64,000 bases of DNA from Azospirillum sp. TSH58 (GTDB lineage: Bacteria > Pseudomonadota > Alphaproteobacteria > Azospirillales > Azospirillaceae): positions 770,001 through 834,000 of the forward strand of contig NZ_CP022367.1 of assembly GCF_003119115.1 (NCBI RefSeq), read 5' to 3'. Position numbers and translations under genes: made by a program. Shown one piece after another: positions 10,118 to 19,407 of the stretch; the first letter of the stretch is position 1; every line of letters begins with the position of its first letter. The notes under the pieces were generated by a model, which was given only the letters and a program-made list of their open reading frames with translations, had not been told where the DNA came from and did not search any database.

Positions 10118-10129
10118 CGGCTGGGGAAT

Positions 10130-10156
10130 GGCCGATCCGACACCATCGGACCGGCC
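10130..10156. terminator. Probable bidirectional terminator
   Basis: An 11-bp stem with one mismatch (GGCCGATCCGA / TCGGACCGGCC) and a 5-nt loop, followed on the plus strand by CTTCTTCC. It sits between two convergent genes. Confidence 0.65.
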
Positions 10157-10165
10157 CTTCTTCCA

Positions 10166-10678
10166 TCAGGCCCCCGTCTCGATCGACAGCGCCATCGGCG
10201 GCGGGTTGGCCAGCGTCTGGTAGACGACGCAGTAGCGCTCGGTCAGCTTGGTCAGGGTGGCGATGCGCTCCGCCGGCTCGTCGGTGTCCAGGTCGAAGCG
10301 CAGGCGGATGGCGCGGAAGCCGACCGGCGCGTCCTTCGCCACGCCCAGAGTGCCGCGGAAATCCAGGTCGCCCTCCGCCGACACGGTGCCGCCGCGCAGC
10401 TTGAATTCCAGCGCCGTGGCGACCGCCTTCAGCGTCACCCCCGCGCAGGCCACCAGGGCCTCCAGCAGCATGTCGCCGGAGCAGGCCTGTGTGCCCGGCC
10501 CGCCGGTCGCCGGATGCAGGCCGGCCTCGACCAGCGCGCGGCCCGTCTCGACCTTGCAGGCGATGCCGGAATCGTCCAGCGCCCCGCGGGCCTTCAGCGT
10601 GACCACCGCCGAGTCCGGGGCCTCCTTGTACTTGTCCTTCAGCGGCGCCTGGAGCGCGCGCAGATCCTGTGCATCCAT
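10166..10678 (-). CDS. OsmC-family protein
   Basis: OsmC/Ohr-fold protein of 170 residues. Members reduce organic hydroperoxides with a pair of cysteines; here C78 (in LVACAGVTLKAV) and C150 (in ERYCVVYQTL) are at suitable positions, and C66 is additional. The ATG at 10678 has an AGAGGAAA site upstream. It is convergent with the hydrolase gene. It is a generic OsmC protein rather than classic Ohr, so a peroxidase role is probable but not certain. Confidence 0.85.
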   Translation of the reverse strand: MDAQDLRALQAPLKDKYKEAPDSAVVTLKARGALDDSGIACKVETGRALVEAGLHPATGGPGTQACSGDMLLEALVACAGVTLKAVATALEFKLRGGTVSAEGDLDFRGTLGVAKDAPVGFRAIRLRFDLDTDEPAERIATLTKLTERYCVVYQTLANPPPMALSIETGA

Positions 10679-10873
10679 ACCCGTGCGTTTCCTCTGTACG
10701 GTTCGGCTTCTTGATTTGTGCGACCCGCGGATGATGGACCGCAAACACCATCCCGGCAATGCCCAAAGCAAGACCCGCCGCCCCATCCCCATGCCCCTTT
10801 TTGTTGCTCGTCCAGCGGCGGCGCTTGGGCGTAAGGTTTCGTTAACGAAACACGGGATGCGGGGGTTGGAACC

Positions 10874-11083
10874 ATGCTGCGACTGGGCACGAAGGTCCGG
10901 CATCATGGGCAGGACGCCATGGTGATCGCCCGGACCTTGGGAGGGCATCCGTCCTACGATCTGCGGCTGGCCGACGGCAGCATCGTGAAATACGCCCAGG
11001 AGGCGGACTGCGAAGCCATGCTGTCCGATGGCGGTCTCCGGCCGGCCGGCGGCGGCGGCGCGGCGGAGAGGCGCACCGGCTGA
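10874..11083 (+). CDS. Small hypothetical protein (69 aa)
   Basis: A short beta-rich protein with alternating hydrophobic residues (LGTKVRHHGQDAMVIAR... YDLRLADGSIVKYA), which suggests an SH3-like barrel, followed by a low-complexity Gly/Ala tail. The ribosome-binding site is weak. It starts 195 bp from the divergent OsmC gene. I do not recognise a named family. Confidence 0.55.
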   Translation: MLRLGTKVRHHGQDAMVIARTLGGHPSYDLRLADGSIVKYAQEADCEAMLSDGGLRPAGGGGAAERRTG

Positions 11084-11100
11084 GCGGCCGGACGTGACCG

Positions 11101-11131
11101 GACTTGGGCCAGACTTGGCCAGACTTGGGCA
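11101..11131. repeat. 10/11-bp tandem triplication
   Basis: GACTTGGGCCA, GACTTGGCCA and GACTTGGGCA stand in direct succession just downstream of a small gene. It is another example of the short tandem duplications seen across the window. Confidence 0.85.
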
Positions 11132-11182
11132 ACCGGCGAGAGCGCCGTTGCCCAAACCCCTCCGCCCGCGCAATATCGCGCG

Positions 11183-11668
11183 ATGGAACGGCTTGAAGAC
11201 GATGGCGGCGACCTGCGGCGGCGCTGGCGGGTGATCGAAGGGGGCGGACCTCCGGTCGAGGCGTCCGGCCCGCCCCGGCATGGCGACGCGCGCCCGGACG
11301 GCGCCGCGGAGGCCACGGCGCGCCCGGTGCCCGAGGATTATGGGCTGACCCGGGAGGATTTGCGGATCTGGTACGCGCCGGGCCGCGTCGGAGCCCTGCT
11401 CGCCCTGGCGGCAACGGTCGGCATGGCGGGCCTGCAGGCCTACGACGCCGGGCGGCTGTCCGATCCCTGGATTCTGGGCGCCCTGCCCGGCCTGCTCTAC
11501 GGCACCCTGATCGGCGGATTCGCCGGAATGGGGCTGATGGTGCTGGTCCACTGGTGCGACCCGCTGGTCGGCATGGCCTGGCCGGCCTACGCGCGGTTGC
11601 GCCGCTACCGCGACGCGCTGGCCGCCGCGGTCGCCGCCGAGCGGAGCGTCAACGAACGGATGCCCTGA
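11183..11668 (+). CDS. Hypothetical membrane protein, two helices
   Basis: 161 residues. The N-terminal ~70 residues are hydrophilic and rich in Pro and Gly. Two hydrophobic segments follow (about 75-92, LLALAATVGMAGLQA; about 103-125, LGALPGLLYGTLIGGFAGMGLMVLV), then a basic C-terminal tail. It is likely a small inner-membrane protein with both ends in the cytoplasm. No family is recognised. No convincing ribosome-binding site precedes the ATG, so the start could differ. Confidence 0.55.
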   Translation: MERLEDDGGDLRRRWRVIEGGGPPVEASGPPRHGDARPDGAAEATARPVPEDYGLTREDLRIWYAPGRVGALLALAATVGMAGLQAYDAGRLSDPWILGALPGLLYGTLIGGFAGMGLMVLVHWCDPLVGMAWPAYARLRRYRDALAAAVAAERSVNERMP

Positions 11669-11782
11669 CCAGCGGAAGGCCGCCGCTGCCACCAGTGGTG
11701 GAAATGCAGGGCCTATCCCATTCGAACGATGGTGCAGCGGCGCGCCGACCCAATCTGCTTAAGAGCAGACAGGAGAAACGCA

Positions 11783-12124
11783 GTGAACCGATTCGACGAA
11801 AAAGTTTATCGCGTGACGAAGCGCCGGGACGGGCCGAGCCTCCAGGAGCAGAAAAGCCAGCTGCTCCGCCTGAAGCAGGATCTCGACCAGTTCAAGTCCC
11901 GGCAGGCGGGCGCCGCGGTCGTCGGCAGCCTGCAGGCGCGCATCCGGGAGCTGGAAGCCTCGGTCACCCACGCCGAGGCGGCACGGGTCACGGACCGCGA
12001 GTCCCGCCGCCCCCGTGGCGGCGAGGAGGACGCGGAGTCCGGCGCCATGCCGATGGCGGACGGCACCATGCGCGCCACCTCCAGCCGCTTCCCGCCGCGC
12101 GGGCGGCCCGGACGGACCTTCTGA
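11783..12124 (+). CDS. Coiled-coil hypothetical protein (113 aa)
   Basis: The GTG at 11783 was chosen because AGGAGAAA lies just upstream; the frame also opens 18 codons earlier. Residues ~20-70 form a predicted coiled coil (SLQEQKSQLLRLKQDLDQF... LQARIRELEASV). The C-terminal half is charged and disordered. It is followed by a strong hairpin terminator. No known function. Confidence 0.65.
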   Translation: MNRFDEKVYRVTKRRDGPSLQEQKSQLLRLKQDLDQFKSRQAGAAVVGSLQARIRELEASVTHAEAARVTDRESRRPRGGEEDAESGAMPMADGTMRATSSRFPPRGRPGRTF

Positions 12125-12145
12125 GGCGCAAACGACATCACCCCC

Positions 12146-12171
12146 ACGGCCCGGACCATCCTCCGGGCCGT
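12146..12171 (+). terminator. Rho-independent-type terminator
   Basis: A perfect 10-bp stem (ACGGCCCGGA / TCCGGGCCGT) with a 6-nt loop, followed by TGCTCTGTCTGG. It starts 22 bp after the coiled-coil gene and ends 44 bp before the FNR-like box of the next gene. Confidence 0.7.
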
Positions 12172-12214
12172 TGCTCTGTCTGGTTGCCCGCGGCCGGGTC
12201 GAACCAGGGTCCGG

Positions 12215-12228
12215 TTGATCCAGATCAG
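12215..12228. promoter_or_regulatory. FNR/FixK-type box
   Basis: TTGATCCAGATCAG matches the FNR consensus TTGAT-N4-ATCAA at nine of ten positions. It lies about 134 bp before the start of the FNR-type regulator gene, which suggests autoregulation or control by a related FNR protein. Confidence 0.65.
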
Positions 12229-12361
12229 GGCGGGTCCTGGTCATAACTCATACCTTTGGATCGGTTCCAAGACCTTAGTCTGATGCTTTGGTCTGGACCG
12301 GACGTCCGAATCGAGCGCGCCCTTCCTGGCGCCGAAGCGAGACAGACCAGGGGTGCATGTC

Positions 12362-13126
12362 ATGACCTTCTCCGTCGCCACCATTGCCGCCGACGCCGTC
12401 GCCCCGCCGCCGATGCCCGCCCCGCCGACGCGGGCGGCGGAGACGGTGACCGGCCGCTGCGCCGGCTGTTCGGCGCGGAGCAAGGGGCTGTGCGGCGCCC
12501 TGACCGCGGGGGACCTGCCGGACCTGTCGACGACGTCCCGGCCGCTGGACCTTCTGTCGGCGACCCCGGTGGTCATGGAGGGGGAGGAGGCCGTGGCCGT
12601 CTTCACCGTCATGTCGGGCATGCTGAAGCTCTACAAGACCCTGCCGGACGGCCGGCAGCAGATCACCGGATTCGCCACCGCGGGCGACGTGATCGGGCTG
12701 GCCGTGGGCACGGGCTACGCCTACACCGCGGAGACGGTCACCGCCTCCACCGTCTGCCGGATGTCGCGGACGGCGCTGCGCCGCCTGATGGAGCGGCACC
12801 CGGCGGTTCAGGGGCGGCTGCTCGCCATGACCTCGGTCGAGCTGTCGGCGGCGCAGGACCAGATCCTGCTGCTCGGCTGCAAGACGGCGGTGGAGCGGGT
12901 GTCCAGCTTCCTTCTCGCCCTGTCGCGGCGGTCGCGGCCCCTGGCCGACGGCACGCCCAGCGTCTTCCTTCCCATGCCGAAGGTGGACATCGGCGCCTAT
13001 CTCGGCCTGCGCCCCGAAACGCTGTCGCGCGTCCTGCGCAAGCTGGAGGGCGCCGGAGCGATCACCCGCCTGACCAACGACCGCATCCGCATCGAGAATC
13101 CGGCGGTGCTCGAAGCCGCCGCCTGA
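12362..13126 (+). CDS. FNR-type oxygen-responsive regulator
   Basis: Crp/Fnr-family regulator of about 254 residues. The N-terminal cysteines C33, C36 and C44 (CxxCx7C) match the Fe-S cluster ligands of FnrN-type oxygen sensors. A cyclic-nucleotide-like beta barrel follows, and the C-terminal helix-turn-helix carries ETLSR, the E-x2-S-R recognition residues of FNR that read TTGAT half-sites. The ATG at 12362 is preferred (AGGGG upstream); a GTG at 12353 is an alternative. It probably activates microaerobic or anaerobic genes. The box at 12215-12228 supports autoregulation. Confidence 0.88.
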   Translation: MTFSVATIAADAVAPPPMPAPPTRAAETVTGRCAGCSARSKGLCGALTAGDLPDLSTTSRPLDLLSATPVVMEGEEAVAVFTVMSGMLKLYKTLPDGRQQITGFATAGDVIGLAVGTGYAYTAETVTASTVCRMSRTALRRLMERHPAVQGRLLAMTSVELSAAQDQILLLGCKTAVERVSSFLLALSRRSRPLADGTPSVFLPMPKVDIGAYLGLRPETLSRVLRKLEGAGAITRLTNDRIRIENPAVLEAAA

Positions 13127-13145
13127 TCCCCCGCTCCATTCCGTT

Positions 13146-13646
13146 TCAGGCCCGGCCCGCCACCGGATAGCCGTCGCCGCCGAACCCCGCCGCCACGTCC
13201 TTCACGAAGGCCTGCCCGACCCGGCGATAGCCCAGCCGGGTGAAGAGGCCCGCGGCGTCGAGCTTCGGCGCGGTCGCCGCGACGACGCAGCCGCGCTCGT
13301 CCACCACCACCGACGAGCAGCCCAGCTTGCGCGCCATCAGGTCGATGCCGTCGGCCTGCGCCGCCGAGGTCACCGCCGCGTCGAACAGCCCCACCGCGAT
13401 GAAGATCGGCACGGTCAGCACGCGGATCGCCCCTTCGGCGCTGACGCGGTAGCAGAACAGGCCGCGGATGTGCCCGTCGCTCATCTCGCAGGCCATCACC
13501 CCGCCGTCGCCGCCATCCTGAAGGAAGAGGGCGGCCACCTGCCGCCACTCGTCCAGGGTCATGTCACGATGCAGGGTCTGGACGACGGGCAGGGCCTGAT
13601 CGGCCTGGGTCTTGGCGAGCGGCGCGAGGATGAAGCTTCTGGGCAT
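13146..13646 (-). CDS. Putative GNAT-type acetyltransferase
   Basis: 166-residue soluble protein. The layout (an early helix, VMACEMSDGHIRGLFCYRV as adjacent strands, and a late AAGLFTRLGYRRVGQAFVKD segment) resembles a GNAT fold, where xxLGYRRVG is a common C-terminal motif. The acetyl-CoA loop (Q/RxxGxG/A) is not clear, so it could be a degenerate or distant member. It is convergent with the FNR gene, 19 bp apart. The start at 13646 was picked because the upstream part of the frame has no family character. Confidence 0.6.
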   Translation of the reverse strand: MPRSFILAPLAKTQADQALPVVQTLHRDMTLDEWRQVAALFLQDGGDGGVMACEMSDGHIRGLFCYRVSAEGAIRVLTVPIFIAVGLFDAAVTSAAQADGIDLMARKLGCSSVVVDERGCVVAATAPKLDAAGLFTRLGYRRVGQAFVKDVAAGFGGDGYPVAGRA

Positions 13647-13794
13647 GGGCGGGCGATCCTTTCGCGGGCATTGTCCGCGATGATCCGGGGCGCCGCTTTG
13701 ATTTTGGTCATGCGTCGCGCCCGCGGCGCGGCCGATGGAGCGATTGCGGTGGGGCGGTGTTTCCACAGGGCACCCCCATCACCGGAGACCGGAC

Positions 13795-13923
13795 ATGAGC
13801 CCCTACCCGCCGCCCCGGCAGGAACCCGACGTGCCGATCCCCATGCCACTGCCGCCCGACGCCCCGCCGGACGAGCCGGTGGAGGCCCCGCCGATGCCCG
13901 GCGAGCCGCAGGAGCCCGTGTAG
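13795..13923 (+). CDS. Proline-rich small protein (42 aa)
   Basis: A short frame with a GGAGACC sequence before the ATG, coding for a peptide of about 40% proline (PYPPPRQEPDVPIPMPLPPD and similar). It may be a small expressed protein or a chance frame in GC-rich DNA. It stops 13 bp before the end of the convergent gene. No function can be given. Confidence 0.4.
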   Translation: MSPYPPPRQEPDVPIPMPLPPDAPPDEPVEAPPMPGEPQEPV

Positions 13924-13936
13924 CGGACCGTCAGGG

Positions 13937-14386
13937 TCAGGGCTTGCGGCGGTAGAGCGCCATCGCGCGCTCCAGGATGCCGGGCGCCGAATAGTCGCCG
14001 AGGAACAGGTCGCCCAGCGCGCGGCGCATCCGCGCCCGGATGCGGGAGCGGATGGCGTTGCGCAACGCCTCCTCCTGCATGTGGCAGCGGCGGCAGAGGT
14101 TCTTCGGGCGGGCCTCCGGGTTGCCGGAGGGGCGGACCGGACGGACGACGACCTGCACATCGCGGGTCTCCGCATACTCCACCACGTCGGGCCAGGCCGC
14201 CCGCCGCCCGCGCCCGTCGCGCCAGGTCTGGTCGGTCGCGTCGTACCAGCGCCCGTCCGGCAGGCAGCGCACGACGGCGCCGCCGGGCCGCCCGCAGCAG
14301 CGGCAGCGGTTCTCCCCGCTGGAGCCCTTGCGGTTGGCCGGATCGAGGTCGGGTCGGAGAATCTTTGCGCGGAGCGGTCTGGTCAT
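13937..14386 (-). CDS. CxxC zinc-ribbon-like hypothetical protein
   Basis: 149 residues. Cysteine pairs near the N-terminus (CRCCGRPGG... VVRC) and in the middle (NLCRRCHMQEEA) suggest one zinc-binding site. The rest is Arg-rich and helical (RIRARMRRALGDLF), compatible with nucleic-acid binding. The NLCRRCHM segment recalls HNH-type zinc motifs, but the catalytic histidines are not clear. It is divergent from the SUV3-like helicase gene, 113 bp away. Function unknown. Confidence 0.65.
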   Translation of the reverse strand: MTRPLRAKILRPDLDPANRKGSSGENRCRCCGRPGGAVVRCLPDGRWYDATDQTWRDGRGRRAAWPDVVEYAETRDVQVVVRPVRPSGNPEARPKNLCRRCHMQEEALRNAIRSRIRARMRRALGDLFLGDYSAPGILERAMALYRRKP

Positions 14387-14499
14387 GGCTTGATGCCTGC
14401 CTCGGGGCCGGGACTGCCCCTGCGGGACGTGGCTCATGACATGGATGGCCGCGGACCGCCAGTGCGAATTTGTGAAAAGTTTTCCAGAGACCGCGCCCT

Positions 14500-16731
14500 A
14501 TGGACATGACCTCTCCCGACACATTCACCGCAGGCGAGTCCGCCGACCCGCATCTGGTGCACGAGCTGGCCAGCGCCCACCCCGACGTGGTGACCGCCGC
14601 CGCCGCGGGCGTGGCGCGGGTGGCCCATGGCGAGGGGCTGGGGCTGGTGCCGCTCGGCCTGCCGCTGCCCAAGGGCAAGCGCGACCTGCTGGTCCCGGCG
14701 GAGCGGCGCGACGCGGTGCTGCTGGAGATCCAGGGCACGCTCGACCGCGCGCGGCGGCGCAACGCCCTGCTCGCCCAGGGGCGCCGCGCGCTGGAGGGCT
14801 GGTCGACCAGCCTGCACCCGGCCGACGACCGCACGCGGGTCCGGGCGGTGCGCAGCGACGACCTGCCCTGGCCCGGCCTGCCCGCCCCGGTCCGGCTCCA
14901 GGTGTCGCGCGTGCTCGACGCGATGGAGCTGGCCGACCTGACGGACGACGATCTGGCCCTGCGGCTGGAGGGCGACCCGGCGCTGGCCGCCGCGCTGGAG
15001 GACGCGCTGTCGCGCACCGCCGCCCGGCTGCACCGCTACGCCGGGGAGGCGGAGGGGGCGGACGATGCCTGGACCTTCGCCTCGCTGGCCGACCGGCTGT
15101 CCCGCGCCGCCCGCAACCGCCACGGGGTGGACGAGCTGCTGGAGCGCTGGGACCGCGAGTTCGCCGTCTGGCGCCGCGAGCGGGCGGAGGCGCGCGGCCG
15201 CGCCTATGTCGACCGGCATTTCGACCTCGCCCGTTTCGAGAAGCTGTTCCCGGTGGCCCGTGGGCTGGGGCGGCGGCTGGTCCTGGTGGTCGGCCCGACC
15301 AACTCCGGCAAGACCCACCACGCCATCGAGGCGCTGAAGGGCGCCTATGACGGCATCTATCTGGCGCCGCTGCGCCTGCTGGCTCTGGAGGTGATGGAGC
15401 GGCTGAACGCCGAGGGCACGCCGGCCTCCCTGCTGACCGGCGAGGAGGCGATCGCGACGCCCGGCGCCCGGCACACCGCCTCGACCATCGAGGTGATGGA
15501 CCCCGACCGCCCGGTGGAGGTGGCGGTGATCGACGAGATCCAGATGCTCGCCGACCCCGACCGCGGCTGGGCCTGGACGGCGGCGCTGATGGGCGCCCCG
15601 GCGGAGACCGTCTACATCCTGGGCGCCCCGGAGGCCCGCCCGCTGGTCGAGCGGGTGGCGGCCCATCTCGGCGAGCGGCTGGAGGTGATCGAGCTGGAGC
15701 GCAAGGTCCCGCTGACCCTGATCGACCGCCGCCTGAACTGGGAGGAGGTGGAGCCCGGCGACGCGCTGATCGCCTTTTCCCGGCGCGAGATTCATTCCGT
15801 GCGCGACACGCTGCGCGCCAAGGGACTGTCGGTCGCCGCGGTCTACGGCGCGCTGGCCCCGGAGGTGCGGCGGCGGGAGGCGGCGCGCTTCCTGTCCGGC
15901 GAGGCCGACGTGGTGGTGGCGACCGACGCCATCGGCATGGGGCTGAACCTGCCCTGCCGGCGGGTGCTGTTCACCGCGCTGGAGAAGTTCGACGGGACCA
16001 GCGTCCGCCCGCTGAGCGCGACGGAGGTGAAGCAGATCGCCGGCCGCGCCGGGCGGTTCGGCAAGTTCGAGTCGGGGGAGTTCGGCGTGGTCGGGCGGGG
16101 CACGCCGCAGGCGCTGCGCACTCTGCTGGAGAAGGCGGACGGGCGGCTGCGCGCCGACGCGCCGCTGACCGTGCGGCCGACCCGCGCCATGCTGTCCCGT
16201 CTGGCCGATCACATCGGGACGGAGGAGACGGTCCTGCTGCTCGACTGCGTCGCCGACGCCCGCACGGCGGGGTCGCCCTACCGGGTGGGCGATCTGTCCG
16301 GGATGCGGCGGCTGGCGGTGATGCTGGACGAGCGGCGGCTGGCGCTGCCGGCCAAGCTGGACCTGCTGCTGATCCCCGCCGACCTGGAGGACGAGGCGGA
16401 GGCCCGCATCCTCGCCGCCATCCTCGGCGCGGTGGAGGCCGGGGAGCCGTCCCCGCTCGGGCGATTCGTCCCGGCGCGGTTGGACGGTCTGGACGGGGCG
16501 GCGCTGGAGGGGCTGTCGCGGGCCTGCGACCTCTATTACTGGGCGGCGCGCAAGTTTCCGTCCCTGTTCCCGGAGCGGGAGGCGGTGCGCAGCCGCCGCG
16601 GCGAGATCAGCCGGCGTCTGGCCGATCTGCTCGCCACGCGCGGGGCGCGGTCCGCCGGACAGCGGCGCGAGCCACCGCCCAAGGCCGGTTTCCGCGGCGC
16701 CCCGCGCAAGCGCTTCGGCCCGCGACGGTAG
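14500..16731 (+). CDS. SUV3-like ATP-dependent RNA helicase
   Basis: Superfamily 2 helicase of 743 residues related to the mitochondrial degradosome helicase SUV3, common in alphaproteobacteria. Walker A is GPTNSGKT (265-272). Motif II is DEIQ (345-348), the SUV3 variant of DExH. The second RecA-like domain has VATDAIGMGLNLP and the motif VI region QIAGRAGRFG. An N-terminal helical extension of about 250 residues precedes the motor. A likely role is RNA unwinding during decay. The ends are convergent with ETF-QO, 20 bp apart. Confidence 0.93.
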   Translation: MDMTSPDTFTAGESADPHLVHELASAHPDVVTAAAAGVARVAHGEGLGLVPLGLPLPKGKRDLLVPAERRDAVLLEIQGTLDRARRRNALLAQGRRALEGWSTSLHPADDRTRVRAVRSDDLPWPGLPAPVRLQVSRVLDAMELADLTDDDLALRLEGDPALAAALEDALSRTAARLHRYAGEAEGADDAWTFASLADRLSRAARNRHGVDELLERWDREFAVWRRERAEARGRAYVDRHFDLARFEKLFPVARGLGRRLVLVVGPTNSGKTHHAIEALKGAYDGIYLAPLRLLALEVMERLNAEGTPASLLTGEEAIATPGARHTASTIEVMDPDRPVEVAVIDEIQMLADPDRGWAWTAALMGAPAETVYILGAPEARPLVERVAAHLGERLEVIELERKVPLTLIDRRLNWEEVEPGDALIAFSRREIHSVRDTLRAKGLSVAAVYGALAPEVRRREAARFLSGEADVVVATDAIGMGLNLPCRRVLFTALEKFDGTSVRPLSATEVKQIAGRAGRFGKFESGEFGVVGRGTPQALRTLLEKADGRLRADAPLTVRPTRAMLSRLADHIGTEETVLLLDCVADARTAGSPYRVGDLSGMRRLAVMLDERRLALPAKLDLLLIPADLEDEAEARILAAILGAVEAGEPSPLGRFVPARLDGLDGAALEGLSRACDLYYWAARKFPSLFPEREAVRSRRGEISRRLADLLATRGARSAGQRREPPPKAGFRGAPRKRFGPRR

Positions 16732-16751
16732 AGCGGCGGCCGGGGCGGCCC

Positions 16752-18401
16752 TTACATCCCGCCGGGATAGTTCGGGCCGCCGCCGCCTTCCGGGACGACC
16801 CAGTTGATGTTCTGGGTGGGGTCCTTGATGTCGCAGGTCTTGCAGTGCACGCAGTTCTGCGCGTTGATCTGCAGGCGCGGGTCGCTGCCGTTCTCCGCCC
16901 GCACGATCTCGTACACGCCCGCCGGGCAGTAGCGCGTCTCCGGCGCGTCGTAGAGCGCCAGATTGACCGCGATCGGCACCGACGCGTCCTTCAGCGTCAG
17001 GTGCGCCGGCTGGTCCTCCTCGTGGTTGGTGTTCGACAGATACACCGACGACAGACGGTCGAACGACACCACCCCGTCCGGCTTGGGATAGGCGATCTTC
17101 GGCATCTCCGACGCCCGCTTCAGCGTCTCGTGGTCGCCGTGGCGGTGGTGCAGCGTCCACGGCGACTTGCCCTTGGTCGCCGTCTCGTAGGCCGCGTTGG
17201 CCAGACCCGCCCACAGACCCTTCTGGAAGCCGGGGCGGATGTTGCGCACCGCGTGCAGCTCCGACCACACCCAGGAGGCCTTCAGCTTCTCCGGATAGGC
17301 CGTCGCCTCGCGGGCCGGAGCCTCGGCGGAGAGCAGCTCGAACACCGCCTCGGCCGCCAGCATGCCCGACTTCATCGCGGTGTGGTTGCCCTTGATCTTC
17401 GGCACGTTGAGGAAGCCCGCCGCGTCGCCGACGATCAGCCCGCCGGGGAAGGTCAGCCTGGGGATCGACTGGAAGCCGCCCTCCGACAGCGCCCGCGCGC
17501 CGTAGGCGATGCGCCGCCCGCCCTCGAAGGTCGGCCGGATCGCCGGGTGGGTCTTGTAGCGCTGGAACTCCTCGAAGGGCGACAGGTGCGGATTCTCGTA
17601 GTCGAGCCCGACCACGAAGCCGACCGACACGAGGTTGCCCTCCATGTGGTAGAGCCAGGAGCCGCCGTAGGTCTTGGGGTCCATCGGCCAGCCGATGGTG
17701 TGGACGATCAGGCCGGGCTGGGATTTCTCCGGCGCCACCTCCCACAGCTCCTTGATGCCGATGCCGTAGGTCTGGGGATCGGCGTCGCGGCGCAGGTCGA
17801 AGCGTTCGAACAGGGTCTTGGTCAGCGAGCCGCGGCAGCCCTCGGCGAAGATGGTCTGCCTGGCGTGCAGCTCCATGCCCGGCGTGTAGTTGGCGGTCTT
17901 CTCGCCGTCCTTGCCGATGCCCATGTCGCCGGTGGCGACACCCTTGACAGCACCCGTGTCGTCGTAGAGCACCTCCGCCGCGGCGAAGCCGGGGTAGATC
18001 TCCACGCCCAGCTCCTCGGCCTGCCCGGCCATCCAGCGGGCGAGGTTGCCGAGGCTGATGATGTAGTTGCCGTGATTGTGCATCTGCGGCGGGGCGAAGG
18101 GCGACTTCAGCGCCTTGGTCTCGGTGAGGAAGAGGAAGCGGTCCTCGCGGGCCGGGGTGGTGAGCGGCGCGCCCTTTTCCTTCCAGTCGGGGATCAGCTC
18201 GTCGAGCGCGTGCGGCTCGAACACCGCGCCGGAGAGCAGGTGGGCGCCGACCTCCGAGCCCTTCTCGACGACGCAGACCGACAGGTCCTGCCCGGCCTCG
18301 TTGGCGAGCTGTTTCAGGCGGATGGCCGCGCTCAGGCCCGACGGGCCGGCTCCGACGACAAGGACGTCGTACTCCATCACCTCGCGCGGATCGCGATCCA
18401 T
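16752..18401 (-). CDS. Electron transfer flavoprotein-ubiquinone oxidoreductase
   Basis: ETF-QO of 549 residues, the family's usual length. It passes electrons from ETF (fed by acyl-CoA dehydrogenases) to ubiquinone. The FAD motif GAGPSG is at 17-22. The C-terminus has the 4Fe-4S ligands C517, C520 and C523 ([12 protein letters not shown]) plus an upstream Cys. It is monotopic at the inner membrane. The start at 18401 follows GGGAGG at a proper distance; an ATG at 18410 is too close to it. Functionally it links to the acyl-CoA dehydrogenase encoded at 57.9 kb. Confidence 0.96.
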   Translation of the reverse strand: MDRDPREVMEYDVLVVGAGPSGLSAAIRLKQLANEAGQDLSVCVVEKGSEVGAHLLSGAVFEPHALDELIPDWKEKGAPLTTPAREDRFLFLTETKALKSPFAPPQMHNHGNYIISLGNLARWMAGQAEELGVEIYPGFAAAEVLYDDTGAVKGVATGDMGIGKDGEKTANYTPGMELHARQTIFAEGCRGSLTKTLFERFDLRRDADPQTYGIGIKELWEVAPEKSQPGLIVHTIGWPMDPKTYGGSWLYHMEGNLVSVGFVVGLDYENPHLSPFEEFQRYKTHPAIRPTFEGGRRIAYGARALSEGGFQSIPRLTFPGGLIVGDAAGFLNVPKIKGNHTAMKSGMLAAEAVFELLSAEAPAREATAYPEKLKASWVWSELHAVRNIRPGFQKGLWAGLANAAYETATKGKSPWTLHHRHGDHETLKRASEMPKIAYPKPDGVVSFDRLSSVYLSNTNHEEDQPAHLTLKDASVPIAVNLALYDAPETRYCPAGVYEIVRAENGSDPRLQINAQNCVHCKTCDIKDPTQNINWVVPEGGGGPNYPGGM

Positions 18402-18546
18402 GGTCCCCATGCCTCCCGCTTGATTGAAGCGCCGGGGCCATTTCCGCAGGGTCCGGCGGCTTTCGGAACGGCGTATGCCTTTCGCACCCGCCAAAAAGGA
18501 TATCTAAGCCCATGTAAGACCACAGGAGCCGTGGTAAGGTCAAACG

Positions 18547-19407
18547 ATGATTGACCAATCCGACATCCTCGCCGCCCTGCGCTGGCACGTCGACATCGGG
18601 TGCGACGAAGCGATCGGGGACGAGCCCTTGGACTGGGCGACGCTGGCCGCCCGGCCGGCGGTGGCGCGTGCGCCGGCCGGCGCGTCGGCGCTGCCGCCCG
18701 CCGCGGCGCGCCCCGCCCCGGCGTCGCGGTCGGCGTTCGGTGGTCCCTCCGGCGCGTCGATGTTCGGTGCGCCGGTCACGGCGGACCTGCCGCTGGGCGC
18801 CAGCGAGGCCGGGGCGAGCGCCCGCGCCCGCGCCGCCGAAGCGCGCAGCCTGGAGGAGCTTGAGGCCGCGCTGCGCGCCTTCGACGGTTGCCCGCTGAAG
18901 GCGACGGCGATGAACACGGTCTTCGCCGACGGCAACCCCGCCGCGGACATCATGCTGATCGGCGAGGCGCCGGGCGAGGACGAGGACCGGCAGGGCAAGC
19001 CCTTCGTCGGGGTCAGCGGCAAGCTGCTCGACCGCATGCTGGCCCAGGTGGGACTCGACCGCGGCACGGTCTACATCAGCAACATCCTGCCCTGGCGCCC
19101 GCCCGGCAACCGGTCGCCCACCCAGGCGGAAATCGCCGCCTGCCTGCCCTTCCTGGAGCGGCACGTCGAGCTGATCGGACCGAAGGTGCTGGTGCCGCTG
19201 GGCGGCACCTCGGCCAAGACGCTGCTCAACCGGGCCGAGGGCATCACCCGCCTGCGCGGCCGCTGGTTCGACTACGCTTCCCCCGGCCTGCCCGGCCCGG
19301 TGCCGGTCCTCCCGATGCTCCACCCGGCCTATCTGCTGCGCAACCCAATCGCCAAGCGCGAGGCGTGGCGCGACCTGCTGACCCTGCGCCAGCGCTTTCC
19401 GGGCTGA
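18547..19407 (+). CDS. Family-4-like uracil-DNA glycosylase
   Basis: 286-residue protein with the family 4 UDG core: motif 1 [17 protein letters not shown], the segment RPPGNRSPT, and motif 2 HPAYLLRNP. It is expected to remove uracil from DNA. An alanine/proline-rich linker (about 35-85) precedes the core. Only two of the four usual Fe-S cysteines are present: C115 and C199 remain, while F112 and W183 occupy the other positions. A Fe-S cluster is therefore doubtful. A good AAGG site precedes the ATG. It is divergent from ETF-QO. Confidence 0.87.
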   Translation: MIDQSDILAALRWHVDIGCDEAIGDEPLDWATLAARPAVARAPAGASALPPAAARPAPASRSAFGGPSGASMFGAPVTADLPLGASEAGASARARAAEARSLEELEAALRAFDGCPLKATAMNTVFADGNPAADIMLIGEAPGEDEDRQGKPFVGVSGKLLDRMLAQVGLDRGTVYISNILPWRPPGNRSPTQAEIAACLPFLERHVELIGPKVLVPLGGTSAKTLLNRAEGITRLRGRWFDYASPGLPGPVPVLPMLHPAYLLRNPIAKREAWRDLLTLRQRFPG

